DNA from: Marinomonas shanghaiensis
GTDB lineage: Bacteria; Pseudomonadota; Gammaproteobacteria; Pseudomonadales; Marinomonadaceae
NCBI RefSeq assembly: GCF_003259175.1
Contig: NZ_QGOK01000003.1
Location: 372,001-436,000 of the forward strand
Length of the DNA: 64,000 bases
Direction: 5' to 3'
Part shown: piece after piece, positions 53,161-62,522 of the stretch
Position numbering within the stretch: the first letter of the stretch is position 1
How the letters are laid out: each line of letters opens with the position of its first letter
Made by a program: the position numbers and the translations under genes
Notes under the pieces: model-generated
What the model was told of the DNA's origin: nothing
The model's input: the letters and a program-made list of their open reading frames with translations, nothing else
Database searches by the model: none

Positions 53161-54588
53161 ATGTCAGGTAAAACCCTTTATGACAAGTTGTGGGATAGCC
53201 ACCTTGTTCAGCAACGAGACGACGGCAGTGCATTGATTTACATCGATTTGCAGTTGCTTCATGAAGTGACATCACCGCAAGCCTTTGAAGGCCTTAGATT
53301 GGCTGGTCGTAAGCCTTGGCGTGTGTCGTCCAGTTTAGCGACACCAGACCATAACGTTCCAACGACCAAGAAAGAGCGTATTTCTGGTGTGGATGGGATT
53401 GAAGACCCAGTGTCCAAAATTCAAGTTATTACACTGGATGATAATTGCAATGAGTTCGGCATCACAGAATTCAATATGAAAGACATTCGCCAAGGAATCG
53501 TGCACGTTGTTGGGCCAGAGCAGGGTGCAACGCTTCCAGGTATGACGGTGGTGTGTGGAGATTCTCACACATCGACACATGGTGCCTTTGGTGCATTGGC
53601 ACATGGTATCGGTACGTCAGAAGTGGAGCATGTATTAGCGACCCAGTGCTTAGTACAAAAGAAAAGCCGTAACATGTTGGTGCGTGTTGATGGTGAATTG
53701 TCACCATGGGTATCTGCCAAAGACGTTGTGTTAGCCATCATTGGTGCGATAGGGACCGCTGGTGGAACGGGATTTGCGATTGAATTTGGTGGTACAGGTA
53801 TTCAATCTTTGTCTATGGAAGGCCGGATGACGGTCTGCAACATGGCGATTGAAGCGGGTGCTCGCGTTGGTTTGATTGCTGTTGATGATACGACGATTGA
53901 ATATGTAAAAGGTCGTCCTTATGCGCCAAAAGGCGAGCATTGGGATATGGCGGTAGAAGCTTGGAAAGACCTTGTTTCTGATAAAGACGCACAATTTGAC
54001 GAAGTGGTTGTGTTAAAAGCGGAAGACATTAAGCCACAAGTCACTTGGGGAACGTCGCCAGAAATGGTGATTGCGATTGATGAGCCTATTCCTCGTCCTG
54101 AAGATCAAAAAGATCCGGTGAAAAAAGAAGGTTACGCACGTGCGTGGAAATACATGGGCCTTGAAGGTAAAACCATGTTGTCCGATGTGACGCTAGACCG
54201 TGTTTTTATTGGCTCTTGTACGAATTCACGTATTGAAGATTTGCGCATTGCTGCGCAAGTGGTGAAAGGTCGTAAAGTGGCGTCGACGCTTAAGCAAGCG
54301 ATTGTGGTTCCTGGTTCTGGTTTGGTAAAAGCCCAAGCGGAAAAAGAAGGCTTACACGAAATTTTTGAGGCGGCTGGGTTAGAATGGCGTGAGCCAGGTT
54401 GCTCTATGTGTTTGGCGATGAACGCTGACAAATTAGGGGCAGGTGAACATTGTGCGTCTACCTCAAACCGTAATTTTGAAGGTCGTCAAGGCTTTGGCGG
54501 TCGCACGCATTTAGTTAGCCCTGCGATGGCGGCGGCGGCGGCGATTGCGGGTCACTTTGTTGATGTTAATGAGTTTGTTAAACACTAG
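53161..54588 (+). CDS. leuC: 3-isopropylmalate dehydratase large subunit
   Basis: LeuC carries the [4Fe-4S] cluster that isomerises 2- to 3-isopropylmalate. The 475-aa protein has the ligands in [12 protein letters not shown] and GCSMCLAMN, the family opening [13 protein letters not shown], and [29 protein letters not shown] precedes the ATG. It is first of leuC-leuD-leuB; LeuA is not in the window. Confidence 0.97.
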   Translation: MSGKTLYDKLWDSHLVQQRDDGSALIYIDLQLLHEVTSPQAFEGLRLAGRKPWRVSSSLATPDHNVPTTKKERISGVDGIEDPVSKIQVITLDDNCNEFGITEFNMKDIRQGIVHVVGPEQGATLPGMTVVCGDSHTSTHGAFGALAHGIGTSEVEHVLATQCLVQKKSRNMLVRVDGELSPWVSAKDVVLAIIGAIGTAGGTGFAIEFGGTGIQSLSMEGRMTVCNMAIEAGARVGLIAVDDTTIEYVKGRPYAPKGEHWDMAVEAWKDLVSDKDAQFDEVVVLKAEDIKPQVTWGTSPEMVIAIDEPIPRPEDQKDPVKKEGYARAWKYMGLEGKTMLSDVTLDRVFIGSCTNSRIEDLRIAAQVVKGRKVASTLKQAIVVPGSGLVKAQAEKEGLHEIFEAAGLEWREPGCSMCLAMNADKLGAGEHCASTSNRNFEGRQGFGGRTHLVSPAMAAAAAIAGHFVDVNEFVKH

Positions 54589-54598
54589 GAGAAAGAGC

Positions 54599-55249
54599 AT
54601 GCGTCCTTTTACTAAACACACAGGTTTAGCCGCTCCTTTGGACTTGGCAAACGTTGATACAGACATGATTATTCCAAAACAGTTCTTGAAATCCATCAAG
54701 CGTACTGGCTTTGGTAAGAATTTATTTGATGAACTTCGTTACGAAGACGAAGGTCAGCCAGATCAAGAATGTGATGGCCGTCCGTTGCGCAATGATTTTG
54801 TACTCAACCAAGATCGTTATAAAGGCGCGAGTGTGTTGCTGGCGCGTCAAAATTTTGGTTGTGGATCCAGTCGTGAGCACGCACCTTGGGCCCTAGATGA
54901 TTACGGTTTCCGTTCTATTATTGCGCCAAGTTTTGCCGATATTTTCTACAACAACTGTTTTAAAAATGGCTTGTTGCCTATCGTTCTACAAGCAGACGAA
55001 GTGGATCAATTATTCGCTGAAGTGGCGTTGCGTCAAGGTGCGCAAATTACGATAGATCTTGAAAATCAAACGGTTACTTCACCTTCGGGCGCGACGTTTG
55101 AATTTAATGTTGATCATTTCCGCAAGCATTGTCTATTAAATGGTTTAGACGATATTGGTTTGACGCTGCAGCAAGATGCCGCTATCCAGCGTTATGAAGA
55201 AAAACGAATGAAAGATGCGCCTTGGCTTTTCTTGCCACGCGGTCAATAA
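54599..55249 (+). CDS. leuD: 3-isopropylmalate dehydratase small subunit
   Basis: From the ATG at 54599 (AGGAGAAAGAGC upstream) LeuD is 216 aa and begins [20 protein letters not shown]. Signatures include [15 protein letters not shown] and [18 protein letters not shown]. It is the swivelling-domain partner of LeuC. A longer frame from 54545 overlaps leuC and is not credible. Confidence 0.97.
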   Translation: MRPFTKHTGLAAPLDLANVDTDMIIPKQFLKSIKRTGFGKNLFDELRYEDEGQPDQECDGRPLRNDFVLNQDRYKGASVLLARQNFGCGSSREHAPWALDDYGFRSIIAPSFADIFYNNCFKNGLLPIVLQADEVDQLFAEVALRQGAQITIDLENQTVTSPSGATFEFNVDHFRKHCLLNGLDDIGLTLQQDAAIQRYEEKRMKDAPWLFLPRGQ

Positions 55250-55278
55250 ATAAAAGACTGAGCTTTTAAGGGTTTAAA

Positions 55279-56358
55279 ATGACTAAAAATGTATTGGTAT
55301 TGCCGGGTGACGGTATTGGTCCTGAAATCGTAGCGCAAGCAGTACGAGTGTTGGATGCGGTTAACGAGCGGTTTTCCCTGAACATTCAACATGAAAGTGC
55401 CTTGGTTGGTGGTGCTGCTTATGATGAGACTGGGTCTCCTTTACCCGAAACCACGTTAGCAAAAGCGAAAGCGGCCGATGCCATTTTGCTTGGCGCAGTG
55501 GGTGGTCCTAAGTGGGATAAATTGGATATGTCGGTTCGCCCTGAAAAAGGCTTGCTTGGACTGCGTTCCAATCTTGACCTGTTTTCGAATCTTCGTCCTG
55601 CTATTTTGTACCCACAGTTGGCGGATGCCTCTAGCTTGAAACCAGAAATCGTTGCTGGCTTGGATATTCTGATTGTTCGTGAATTAACAGGCGGTATCTA
55701 CTTTGGTCAGCCACGTGGTATTCGTACATTAGAAAATGGCGAACGCGAAGGCTTCAATACCTACGTTTATAACGAGTCAGAAATTCGCCGCATTGGCCGA
55801 TCTGCTTTTGAAGCCGCTCGTCAACGAGGCAAACGTGTGTGCTCTATTGATAAATCCAACGTGCTAGAAGTGACCGTGCTCTGGAAAGAAGTCATGGAAG
55901 AAGTGGCGAAAGAGTATCCTGATGTCCAATTGAGCCATATGCTAGTTGATAATGCTGCGATGCAGCTTGTTCGTGCCCCAAAACAGTTTGATGTAATGGT
56001 TACTGGCAATATGTTTGGTGATATCCTTTCTGATGCTGCTGCTATGTTGACAGGTTCTATTGGTATGTTACCTTCTGCATCACTCAATGCGGAAGGTCGT
56101 GGTATGTATGAGCCATGTCACGGCTCTGCGCCTGATATTGCCGGTAAAGGAATTGCGAACCCATTGGCGACGATTTTGTCTGTTGCTATGATGTTGCGTT
56201 ATTCTTTAGACGCAAAAGACGCGGCGGATGCCATTGAAGCGGCGGTGAGTAACGTTCTAGACTTGGGTCTAAGAACGGCAGATATAGCATCAAAAGGATG
56301 CGAAACAGTTAGTACGCAAGCCATGGGCGATGCGGTTCTAGCTGCATTAAAAGCTTAA
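55279..56358 (+). CDS. leuB: 3-isopropylmalate dehydrogenase
   Basis: The 359-aa NAD-dependent enzyme oxidises and decarboxylates 3-isopropylmalate. Motifs: [44 protein letters not shown], the active-site Asp region [15 protein letters not shown], and [18 protein letters not shown]. Length is typical. It is the last leu gene; a palindrome overlaps its stop. Confidence 0.97.
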   Translation: MTKNVLVLPGDGIGPEIVAQAVRVLDAVNERFSLNIQHESALVGGAAYDETGSPLPETTLAKAKAADAILLGAVGGPKWDKLDMSVRPEKGLLGLRSNLDLFSNLRPAILYPQLADASSLKPEIVAGLDILIVRELTGGIYFGQPRGIRTLENGEREGFNTYVYNESEIRRIGRSAFEAARQRGKRVCSIDKSNVLEVTVLWKEVMEEVAKEYPDVQLSHMLVDNAAMQLVRAPKQFDVMVTGNMFGDILSDAAAMLTGSIGMLPSASLNAEGRGMYEPCHGSAPDIAGKGIANPLATILSVAMMLRYSLDAKDAADAIEAAVSNVLDLGLRTADIASKGCETVSTQAMGDAVLAALKA

Positions 56359-56373
56359 TATCACAGTGATATT
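56357..56373. promoter_or_regulatory. Perfect palindrome at the leuB stop codon
   Basis: AATATCACAGTGATATT is an 8-bp perfect inverted repeat around one base, overlapping the leuB TAA. No T run follows, so it is not a terminator. It could stabilise the leu mRNA or be an operator for asd. Confidence 0.45.
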
Positions 56374-56436
56374 GGGCATTCATTAGGGATACTGCTCTTG
56401 GTATGAGCGGCCCCACAAAAAAAGGTAACGTTAACC

Positions 56437-57555
56437 ATGTCAAAACACACTGTAGGTTTAGTCGGATGGCGCGGAATGGTCGGTTCCGTGTTGATGCAAC
56501 GTATGATGGAAGAAAAAGACTTTGATCATATTGATCCGGTTTTTTTCACCACGTCACAAACGGGGCAAAAAGGTCCAGAAATTGGTAAAGATATTCCATT
56601 GCTTCAAGATGCGAATGATATTGAATCGTTGAAAAAAATGGACATTATTATTACCTGTCAAGGCGGGGATTATACCAAGGCTATTTACCCTCAGTTGCGT
56701 AATGCGGGTTGGAAGGGGTACTGGATTGACGCCGCGTCTTCTTTGCGTATGGAAAAAGACGCTATTATCGTGCTTGATCCTGTTAACTTAAATGTTATCA
56801 AGCAAGGTTTGTCTAACGGCGTAAAAACCTTTGTAGGTGGTAATTGCACCGTGAGTTTGATGTTGTTGGCACTGGGTGGTCTATTTGAAAAAGGCCATAT
56901 CGAGTGGATGACGTCGATGACTTATCAGGCCGCCTCTGGTGGTGGTGCACGCCACATGCGTGAGCTGATCAATCAAATGGGCATGCTGCAGAATTCTGTT
57001 GCCGCTGAGCTTGCTGATCCTGCCAGTGCTATTTTAGAGATCGACCGCAAAGTTGCTGAGCAAATGCGCTCGAATACGATGCCTGTTGATCAGTTTGGTG
57101 TGCCGCTAGCGGGTTCTTTGATTCCTTATATTGATTCACAACTGGATAATGGTCAAAGCCGTGAAGAATGGAAAGCGCAAGCCGAGGCCAATAAGATTTT
57201 GGGCAATACTGGTTCTATTATTCCAGTGGATGGTTTGTGTGTCCGTATTGGTGCGATGCGTTGTCATAGCCAAGCTTTCACCATCAAGTTGAACAAAGAT
57301 ATTCCAGTTGCGGATATCGAAGGCATACTTGCTCAGCATAACGATTGGGTGAGTGTCGTGCCTAACGATAAGCAAGCAACGATGGAACGTTTAACGCCAA
57401 CAGCCGCCACGGGAACATTGAGTATTCCAGTTGGCCGTATTCGTAAATTGAATATGGGGCCTGAGTATATCAGCGCTTTCTCTGTTGGTGACCAATTGCT
57501 ATGGGGCGCTGCAGAGCCATTACGTCGTATGTTGCGAATTTTGTTAAACCACTAA
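56437..57555 (+). CDS. asd: Aspartate-semialdehyde dehydrogenase
   Basis: Asd reduces aspartyl phosphate, feeding lysine, threonine, methionine and diaminopimelate synthesis. The 372-aa protein aligns with the gammaproteobacterial type: [20 protein letters not shown] at the NADP site, catalytic Cys in [11 protein letters not shown] and the His region in [17 protein letters not shown]. The leuCDB-asd order is shared with pseudomonads. AAGGTAACG precedes the ATG. Confidence 0.97.
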   Translation: MSKHTVGLVGWRGMVGSVLMQRMMEEKDFDHIDPVFFTTSQTGQKGPEIGKDIPLLQDANDIESLKKMDIIITCQGGDYTKAIYPQLRNAGWKGYWIDAASSLRMEKDAIIVLDPVNLNVIKQGLSNGVKTFVGGNCTVSLMLLALGGLFEKGHIEWMTSMTYQAASGGGARHMRELINQMGMLQNSVAAELADPASAILEIDRKVAEQMRSNTMPVDQFGVPLAGSLIPYIDSQLDNGQSREEWKAQAEANKILGNTGSIIPVDGLCVRIGAMRCHSQAFTIKLNKDIPVADIEGILAQHNDWVSVVPNDKQATMERLTPTAATGTLSIPVGRIRKLNMGPEYISAFSVGDQLLWGAAEPLRRMLRILLNH

Positions 57556-57577
57556 TCTAATTAGTGTTTGATAGTTG

Positions 57578-57613
57578 AAAAAAGCGTCAGTCTATCGACT
57601 GGCGTTTTTTTTT
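57578..57613 (+). terminator. Terminator of asd
   Basis: A stem of GCGTCAGTC with GACTGGCGT (one G-T pair) plus flanking A/T runs and a TATC loop, followed by nine T. Confidence 0.88.
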
Positions 57614-57715
57614 GCTTGCTAGGTGAGGCGTGGCGTGTTGATATGGGGAATAGATTGTATTGCTTTGTGGCAGTAGTTGGCGGCATTGATGTAAAGCAGA
57701 ATGGGAGGTGGAGTG

Positions 57716-58369
57716 TTGTCTCGATTGCCTAAATGGGTTGAGTATGGCGCGTTTTTACTTGCTTTTGTTGCTGGTAGCGTCAATGCTGTTGCTTTATTAG
57801 GGTTCCATCATCAGGCCGTGTCTCACTTGTCAGGAACGGCAACACTGATCGGCAGTGTGCTGTTTACCCAATCGTCAGGTACCTTGTTGCATTTGACCGG
57901 AATTCTACTAAGTTTTGTTATGGGGTCGGCGATTTCTGGCTATATGCTGACGGGTCGGTCATTAAAGCTTGGTCGTTTTTATGATGTTTTACTGGTCTTG
58001 GAGGCTTTGTTTTTATTGGTCGCGATGTGTTTATTGCTGAATGGTCACACATCGGGCCACTATCTTGCTTCAGCGGCTTGTGGCTTACAGAATGCCTTGG
58101 CGACCACTTACAGTGGCGCGGTTGTGCGCACGACGCACCTTACCGGTATATTTACTGATTTGGGGATTATGCTAGGAGAGCGTCTTCAAGGCAAAGCACT
58201 GGATCGACGCAAAGCATGTTTGTTTGTCATTATCGTATTGGGTTTTATCTGTGGCGGTGCCATAGGATCATGGTTGTTTTTGCAGCTTGGATTCTGGGCT
58301 TTATCCATACCGGCGGTTGTCTGTTTGCTACTGGCGGCTCTCTATCGTTTTGTGGCAGCGGCATCCTAA
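57716..58369 (+). CDS. YoaK/DUF1275-family membrane protein
   Basis: The protein of about 217 aa has six hydrophobic segments and the DUF1275 features FLLAFVAGSVNAVALLGFHH, VSHLSGTATLIG and GLQNALATTYSGAVVRTTHLTG. Its function is unknown; the fold may be a small transporter. GGGAGGTGG at 57703-57711 lies within the longest frame (ATG at 57701), so translation more likely starts at the GTG 57713 or TTG 57716 that follow it. Confidence 0.82.
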   Translation: MSRLPKWVEYGAFLLAFVAGSVNAVALLGFHHQAVSHLSGTATLIGSVLFTQSSGTLLHLTGILLSFVMGSAISGYMLTGRSLKLGRFYDVLLVLEALFLLVAMCLLLNGHTSGHYLASAACGLQNALATTYSGAVVRTTHLTGIFTDLGIMLGERLQGKALDRRKACLFVIIVLGFICGGAIGSWLFLQLGFWALSIPAVVCLLLAALYRFVAAAS

Positions 58370-58711
58370 GATAAGGCTATGGAGCTTTTTTTGTGTTTTG
58401 AGATGTCACTATTGTGATTCATCAGCTATGGTTAATTGAGTAGACCTGTAAGAGTGTCAAAGCGAAATATTTGCAGTAAAGTGTGTTGAAAGGTTTGCTA
58501 GATTTTTTGAGTTATGATATTGATATATAAAGTTTTTTGAATAAGGGGAGGGTATTTTTTGTAAATATTTTGCTTTATTCATGATCTTGAGCAAGTATTT
58601 ACATTCTCGGCATTGAAATTAAACGAATTCATCCATAGATTATAGAAAGGGCACAGAGGAGAGCAGAAAGTAAGTTAATAAAAACCTGATTACAACAGAA
58701 GGAAATTCTCT
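58370..58711. other. Intergenic region upstream of hpf
   Basis: These 342 bp contain no protein or RNA gene that I can support. The DNA is AT-rich. GAAGGAAA lies before the hpf ATG. Promoter elements could not be assigned with confidence. Confidence 0.5.
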
Positions 58712-59110
58712 ATGTATACATTGAATATCAGCGGTCACCACGTCCAATCTGGTGAAGAAGTTCAAGAAGTAGTAAAAGAAAAAATGGATCACTTGTCGCG
58801 TATCAATAATCAGATTACCACGATTAATGTGACCTTAAATACAGAGAAGCATGGGACTCATGAATTAATAGTAGAAGCCAGTGTGCATATTCCTGGTCAT
58901 GATCTCTTTGCCATGGTTCAAACGGAAAAACAACTTAAACCTGCCCTTGATATGTTAGTCAGTAAGTTAGAAAAACAGCTGATTAAACACAAAGCTAAGC
59001 CTAAAAATGCTGGTCGACAGCACCATATTAATGCCAAAGACGTAGAGAGCCCTATTGAGCGCCAGTTGCAAGCCGAATTTGATGAGCTTGTAGAGCGAGA
59101 AGTCATTTAG
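58712..59110 (+). CDS. hpf: Ribosome hibernation promoting factor
   Basis: The 132-aa protein has the HPF/RaiA fold: LNISGHHVQSGEEVQEVVKE at the start, the basic loop and HDLFAMVQTEKQLKPALDML in the second half. It is short, without the C-terminal dimerisation domain of long HPF, and would bind the 30S decoding channel in stationary phase. It is not next to rpoN as in E. coli, so it may be a second paralogue. The C-terminal acidic extension is longer than E. coli HPF (95 aa). Confidence 0.9.
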   Translation: MYTLNISGHHVQSGEEVQEVVKEKMDHLSRINNQITTINVTLNTEKHGTHELIVEASVHIPGHDLFAMVQTEKQLKPALDMLVSKLEKQLIKHKAKPKNAGRQHHINAKDVESPIERQLQAEFDELVEREVI

Positions 59111-59129
59111 AGAGTCTAACTTTTAGGAT

Positions 59130-59157
59130 AAAGCCTCGCTTGTAGCGGGGCTTTTTT
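59130..59157 (+). terminator. Terminator of hpf
   Basis: AAGCCTCGCT and AGCGGGGCTT pair (one T-G wobble) around a TGT loop, followed by a T run. Confidence 0.85.
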
Positions 59158-59261
59158 ATGCCTGTTAAAAAATAGCATCATTCCATTGTTCTTTTTGACA
59201 TTGTATTTTCCTACATGAGCTGGTTAATAAGACAAGAGAGACTCAATAAAATGCAGTGCAA

Positions 59262-59295
59262 AAAAAAGCGACACCTGACGGGGTGTCGCTTTTTT
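59262..59295 (-). terminator. Terminator of acnB
   Basis: AAAAAAGCGACACC pairs with GGTGTCGCTTTTTT; T runs lie on both strands. It follows the acnB stop on the minus strand. Confidence 0.88.
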
Positions 59296-59323
59296 ATGTT
59301 ACACGTTACTTAATCTGTGATGA

Positions 59324-62125
59324 TTAAATATTAGTAGCAGGAATAAACTCTACTGGTGCCATTGTCATGGCATCTAGTGGTGGCGCGAAGTCTGTTAGGT
59401 GAATTCCATCAACGGCTGCTTTGTATTCCTCTAGCGTTGGGAAGCGTCCCAATATTGTAGAAAGTACAACAACAGGGGTAGAGCCTAGTAAAGACTCACC
59501 TTTCTTCTCGTTCGAGTCTGCTACAACACGACCTTGGAACAATCGAGTCGAAGTTGCAATAACCGTATCACCAGGCTCAGCTTTCTCTTGGTTGCCCATG
59601 CATAAGTTACAACCAGGGCGCTCCAAGTAAAGGATGTTTTCGTACTTAGTACGTGCTTGACCTTTAGGATTGCTGTCGTCAAATTCGAAACCAGCGTATT
59701 TCTTAAGGATTTCCCAGTCGCCTTCCGCTTTTAACTCATCAACGATGTTATACGTTGGTGGTGCAACAACAAGTGGCGCTTTGAATGTTACGCTGCCATT
59801 TTGTTTTTCGATGTTGCGTAACATCTGAGCGATGATTTGCATGTCACCTTTGTGAACCATGCAAGAGCCAACGAAGCCTAAATCAACCGGTTTATCTTTG
59901 TAGAAAGAAACTTGGCGAATGACGTCATGTGTATAGCGCTTAGAAACATCATCGTTATTGACATCTGGATCGGCAATCATCGGTTCGATGATTTCGTCAA
60001 GATCAACAATAACTTCAGCATAATATTTAGCGTTATTGTCTGGTACAAGAGCAGGTTGTTCGCCTGACTTGATGCCTGCAATGCGCTTATTAGCAAGATC
60101 GATTAGATGATGAAGCGTTTTGGCTTCATTTTCCATGCCTTTGTCTATCATGATCTGGATGCGTTTTTTAGCCAGTTCTAAAGATTGGATTAGTGTGTCG
60201 TCTTTAGAAATACAGATAGAAGCTTTCGCTTTCATCTCGGCAGTCCAGTCAGTAAAGGTGAAGGCTTGGTCAGCCATCAATGTACCAATGTGTACTTCAA
60301 TGACGCGGCCTTGGAAAACGTTTTCACCGCCAAACTGTTTAAGCATTTGAGCTTGTGTAGCGTGTACGATGTCACGGAAATCCATGTAGCTCTTCATTGT
60401 GCCTTTAAAGGTCACTTTGACAGATTCAGGGATTGGCATAGTTGCCTCGCCTGTTGCTAGAGCCAATGCAACGGTTCCAGAGTCTGCGCCAAACGCAACG
60501 CCTTTAGACATACGAGTATGAGAGTCACCACCAATGATGATGGCTGTATCATCAACAGTAATGTCGTTCAATACTTTATGGATTACGTCTGTCATTGGAG
60601 GGTAGACGCCTTTTGGGTCACGACCAGTGATTAATCCAAATTTATGCATGAAAGACATAAGTTTAGGGATGTTTGCTTGCGCTTTTGAATCCCAAACAGA
60701 TGCTGTGTGACAGCCTGATTGGTAGGCCCCATCAACACTTGGAGAGATAACGGTTGCCGCCATAGACTCCAGTTCTTGAGCTGTCATTAGGCCAGTTGTA
60801 TCCTGAGAGCCTACGATGTTTACTTTGACGCGAACATCTGAGCCAGCATGAAGGGCTTTCTTCGATTTTACGCCTACTGCGTTTTTATTGAAGATTTTCT
60901 CAACGGCTGTCATGCCTTGATTGTCTTTCGATATTTCTTTTGCTGGAGCGTAAACGGTGGGTGCTGTGATGCCCAACGTTTCTGCTGCAAATGTTTGCAG
61001 TTTCTTGCCGAATACAACCGCGTAAGAGCTGCCTGCTTTCATGAACTCAACTTGTTGAGGCGTAAAAGCGGAAGAGACATCGACTAATACTTTATCGCCG
61101 TTGTAGAGTTTCTTTTCTTTGGTGTTGATGGTTAATACTGTGCCTGTCTCAACGGAATAAGCTTGCTCGAGAATGGCATCGCCATTTGCATCAAGTACAG
61201 GTTTGCCATTGGCATCCAGTTTTTTCACCCAGTTTTTAAGATCTAAACCAATACCGCCTGTTACGCCTACTGTTGTCATGAAAATAGGAGAGATACCGTT
61301 TGTGCCGGCAACGATAGGGGCAAAGTTAACAAATGGAATGTATGGGCTTGCTTGTTGACCTGCCCATAGTGCAACGTTGTTCACACCAGACATACGTGAT
61401 GAACCAACACCCATTGTGCCTTTTTCAGCAATAAGCATTACTTTAGCATTTGGATGCTTAACTTGTAGGGCTTTGATTTCTTGCTGTGCTTGAGGTGTGA
61501 TCATGCACTTGCCGTGAAGTTCACGGTCAGAGCGAGAGTGAGCTTGGTTGCCTGGGGATAGTAAATCTGTCGAAATGTCCCCTTCAGCGGCAATGTAAGT
61601 CACTACTTCAATTTTTTCACTGATGTCGGGCAGCTTAGTGAAAAATTCTGCTTGCGCGTAGCTTTCTAGAATGTCTTTAGCAATTGTGTTGCCTGCTTTG
61701 TAAGCAGAAGCAATACGTTCCATGTCGGCTTCGTACAGGAATACTTGTGTTTTCAATACGTCTGCAGCAGGTGCTGCGACAGTCACGTCAGCTGACAAGG
61801 CAAGATCGATCAATACTTTAACAGAAGGGCCGCCTTTCATGTGAGAAAGTAGCTCTAGAGCAAATTCAGGTGTGATTTCTTTTACGCTGCATTCGCCTAA
61901 AATAATCTCTTTTAGGAATTGTGCTTTAACAACCGCTGCGCTTGTGGTGCCAGGCAGGGTGTTGTAAATAAAGAAGGAGAGTGATTCTTTGCGGTGCTCA
62001 TGTTTTTCATCTTTGATTTGAGCAATGATTTCAGCCAGTAAATCGCCGCCATCAATCGGTTTAGGATGCAATCCTTGGCCTTTGCGATTCTCTATTTCTT
62101 GTAAGTACTCTAAATATAAGCTCAT
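59324..62125 (-). CDS. acnB: Aconitate hydratase B (AcnB-type)
   Basis: AcnB interconverts citrate and isocitrate in the TCA cycle with a [4Fe-4S] cluster; it can also hydrate 2-methylisocitrate. The 933-aa protein starts at the ATG at 62125, preceded by GAGGTG. It has the AcnB N-terminal HEAT-like domain, then a swivel domain with TMGVGSSRMSGVNN. Cluster ligands are in FVGSCMVHK and RPGCNLCMGN, and the substrate region in GGDSHTRMSKGVAFGADSG. It is longer than E. coli AcnB (865 aa) and has an insertion near LDANGKPVLDANGDAI. Its N terminus also differs, and it looks like the lineage I associate with Bacteroidetes. That assignment is from memory. Confidence 0.9.
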   Translation of the reverse strand: MSLYLEYLQEIENRKGQGLHPKPIDGGDLLAEIIAQIKDEKHEHRKESLSFFIYNTLPGTTSAAVVKAQFLKEIILGECSVKEITPEFALELLSHMKGGPSVKVLIDLALSADVTVAAPAADVLKTQVFLYEADMERIASAYKAGNTIAKDILESYAQAEFFTKLPDISEKIEVVTYIAAEGDISTDLLSPGNQAHSRSDRELHGKCMITPQAQQEIKALQVKHPNAKVMLIAEKGTMGVGSSRMSGVNNVALWAGQQASPYIPFVNFAPIVAGTNGISPIFMTTVGVTGGIGLDLKNWVKKLDANGKPVLDANGDAILEQAYSVETGTVLTINTKEKKLYNGDKVLVDVSSAFTPQQVEFMKAGSSYAVVFGKKLQTFAAETLGITAPTVYAPAKEISKDNQGMTAVEKIFNKNAVGVKSKKALHAGSDVRVKVNIVGSQDTTGLMTAQELESMAATVISPSVDGAYQSGCHTASVWDSKAQANIPKLMSFMHKFGLITGRDPKGVYPPMTDVIHKVLNDITVDDTAIIIGGDSHTRMSKGVAFGADSGTVALALATGEATMPIPESVKVTFKGTMKSYMDFRDIVHATQAQMLKQFGGENVFQGRVIEVHIGTLMADQAFTFTDWTAEMKAKASICISKDDTLIQSLELAKKRIQIMIDKGMENEAKTLHHLIDLANKRIAGIKSGEQPALVPDNNAKYYAEVIVDLDEIIEPMIADPDVNNDDVSKRYTHDVIRQVSFYKDKPVDLGFVGSCMVHKGDMQIIAQMLRNIEKQNGSVTFKAPLVVAPPTYNIVDELKAEGDWEILKKYAGFEFDDSNPKGQARTKYENILYLERPGCNLCMGNQEKAEPGDTVIATSTRLFQGRVVADSNEKKGESLLGSTPVVVLSTILGRFPTLEEYKAAVDGIHLTDFAPPLDAMTMAPVEFIPATNI

Positions 62126-62522
62126 TTGCACCTCTGAATAATAATTGACGATAATGTTATGTGCTAATAATGGAATTTAGGCTAACTGTATTCGCTCTAA
62201 AGAAAATAGTCCGTCCAACCTTATTATGTCATTCCCTTGTTTAGCTTTTTTTACACAGATCGTTTTGGCATTAAGGGGACAGATACAAAATTGTATCTCA
62301 AACACGTTTTTTGACATGTCCACAATATGTTTTTGGCATATTGATTCCCTTGGGTTTTCATCTTCGACTTTATTCGTCGCACATTAGAAAACGTTGATTT
62401 GCTTTGAGATATCAAGCAAACCCCGTTTTCTAGCATTTTTTGATGTACTTATTTTATAGAAAAAAAGACCTAAAGACTTACTCTGCGCCATAACAATTTC
62501 GAATAGGTGACATTTAGCGGAA
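62126..62522. promoter_or_regulatory. acnB upstream region with inverted repeat
   Basis: Nearly 400 bp without a supported gene. GATACAA at 62282-62288 and TTGTATC at 62291-62297 form an inverted repeat with a 2-nt spacer, a possible operator or hairpin. Small frames here are not supported by family resemblance. Confidence 0.45.
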
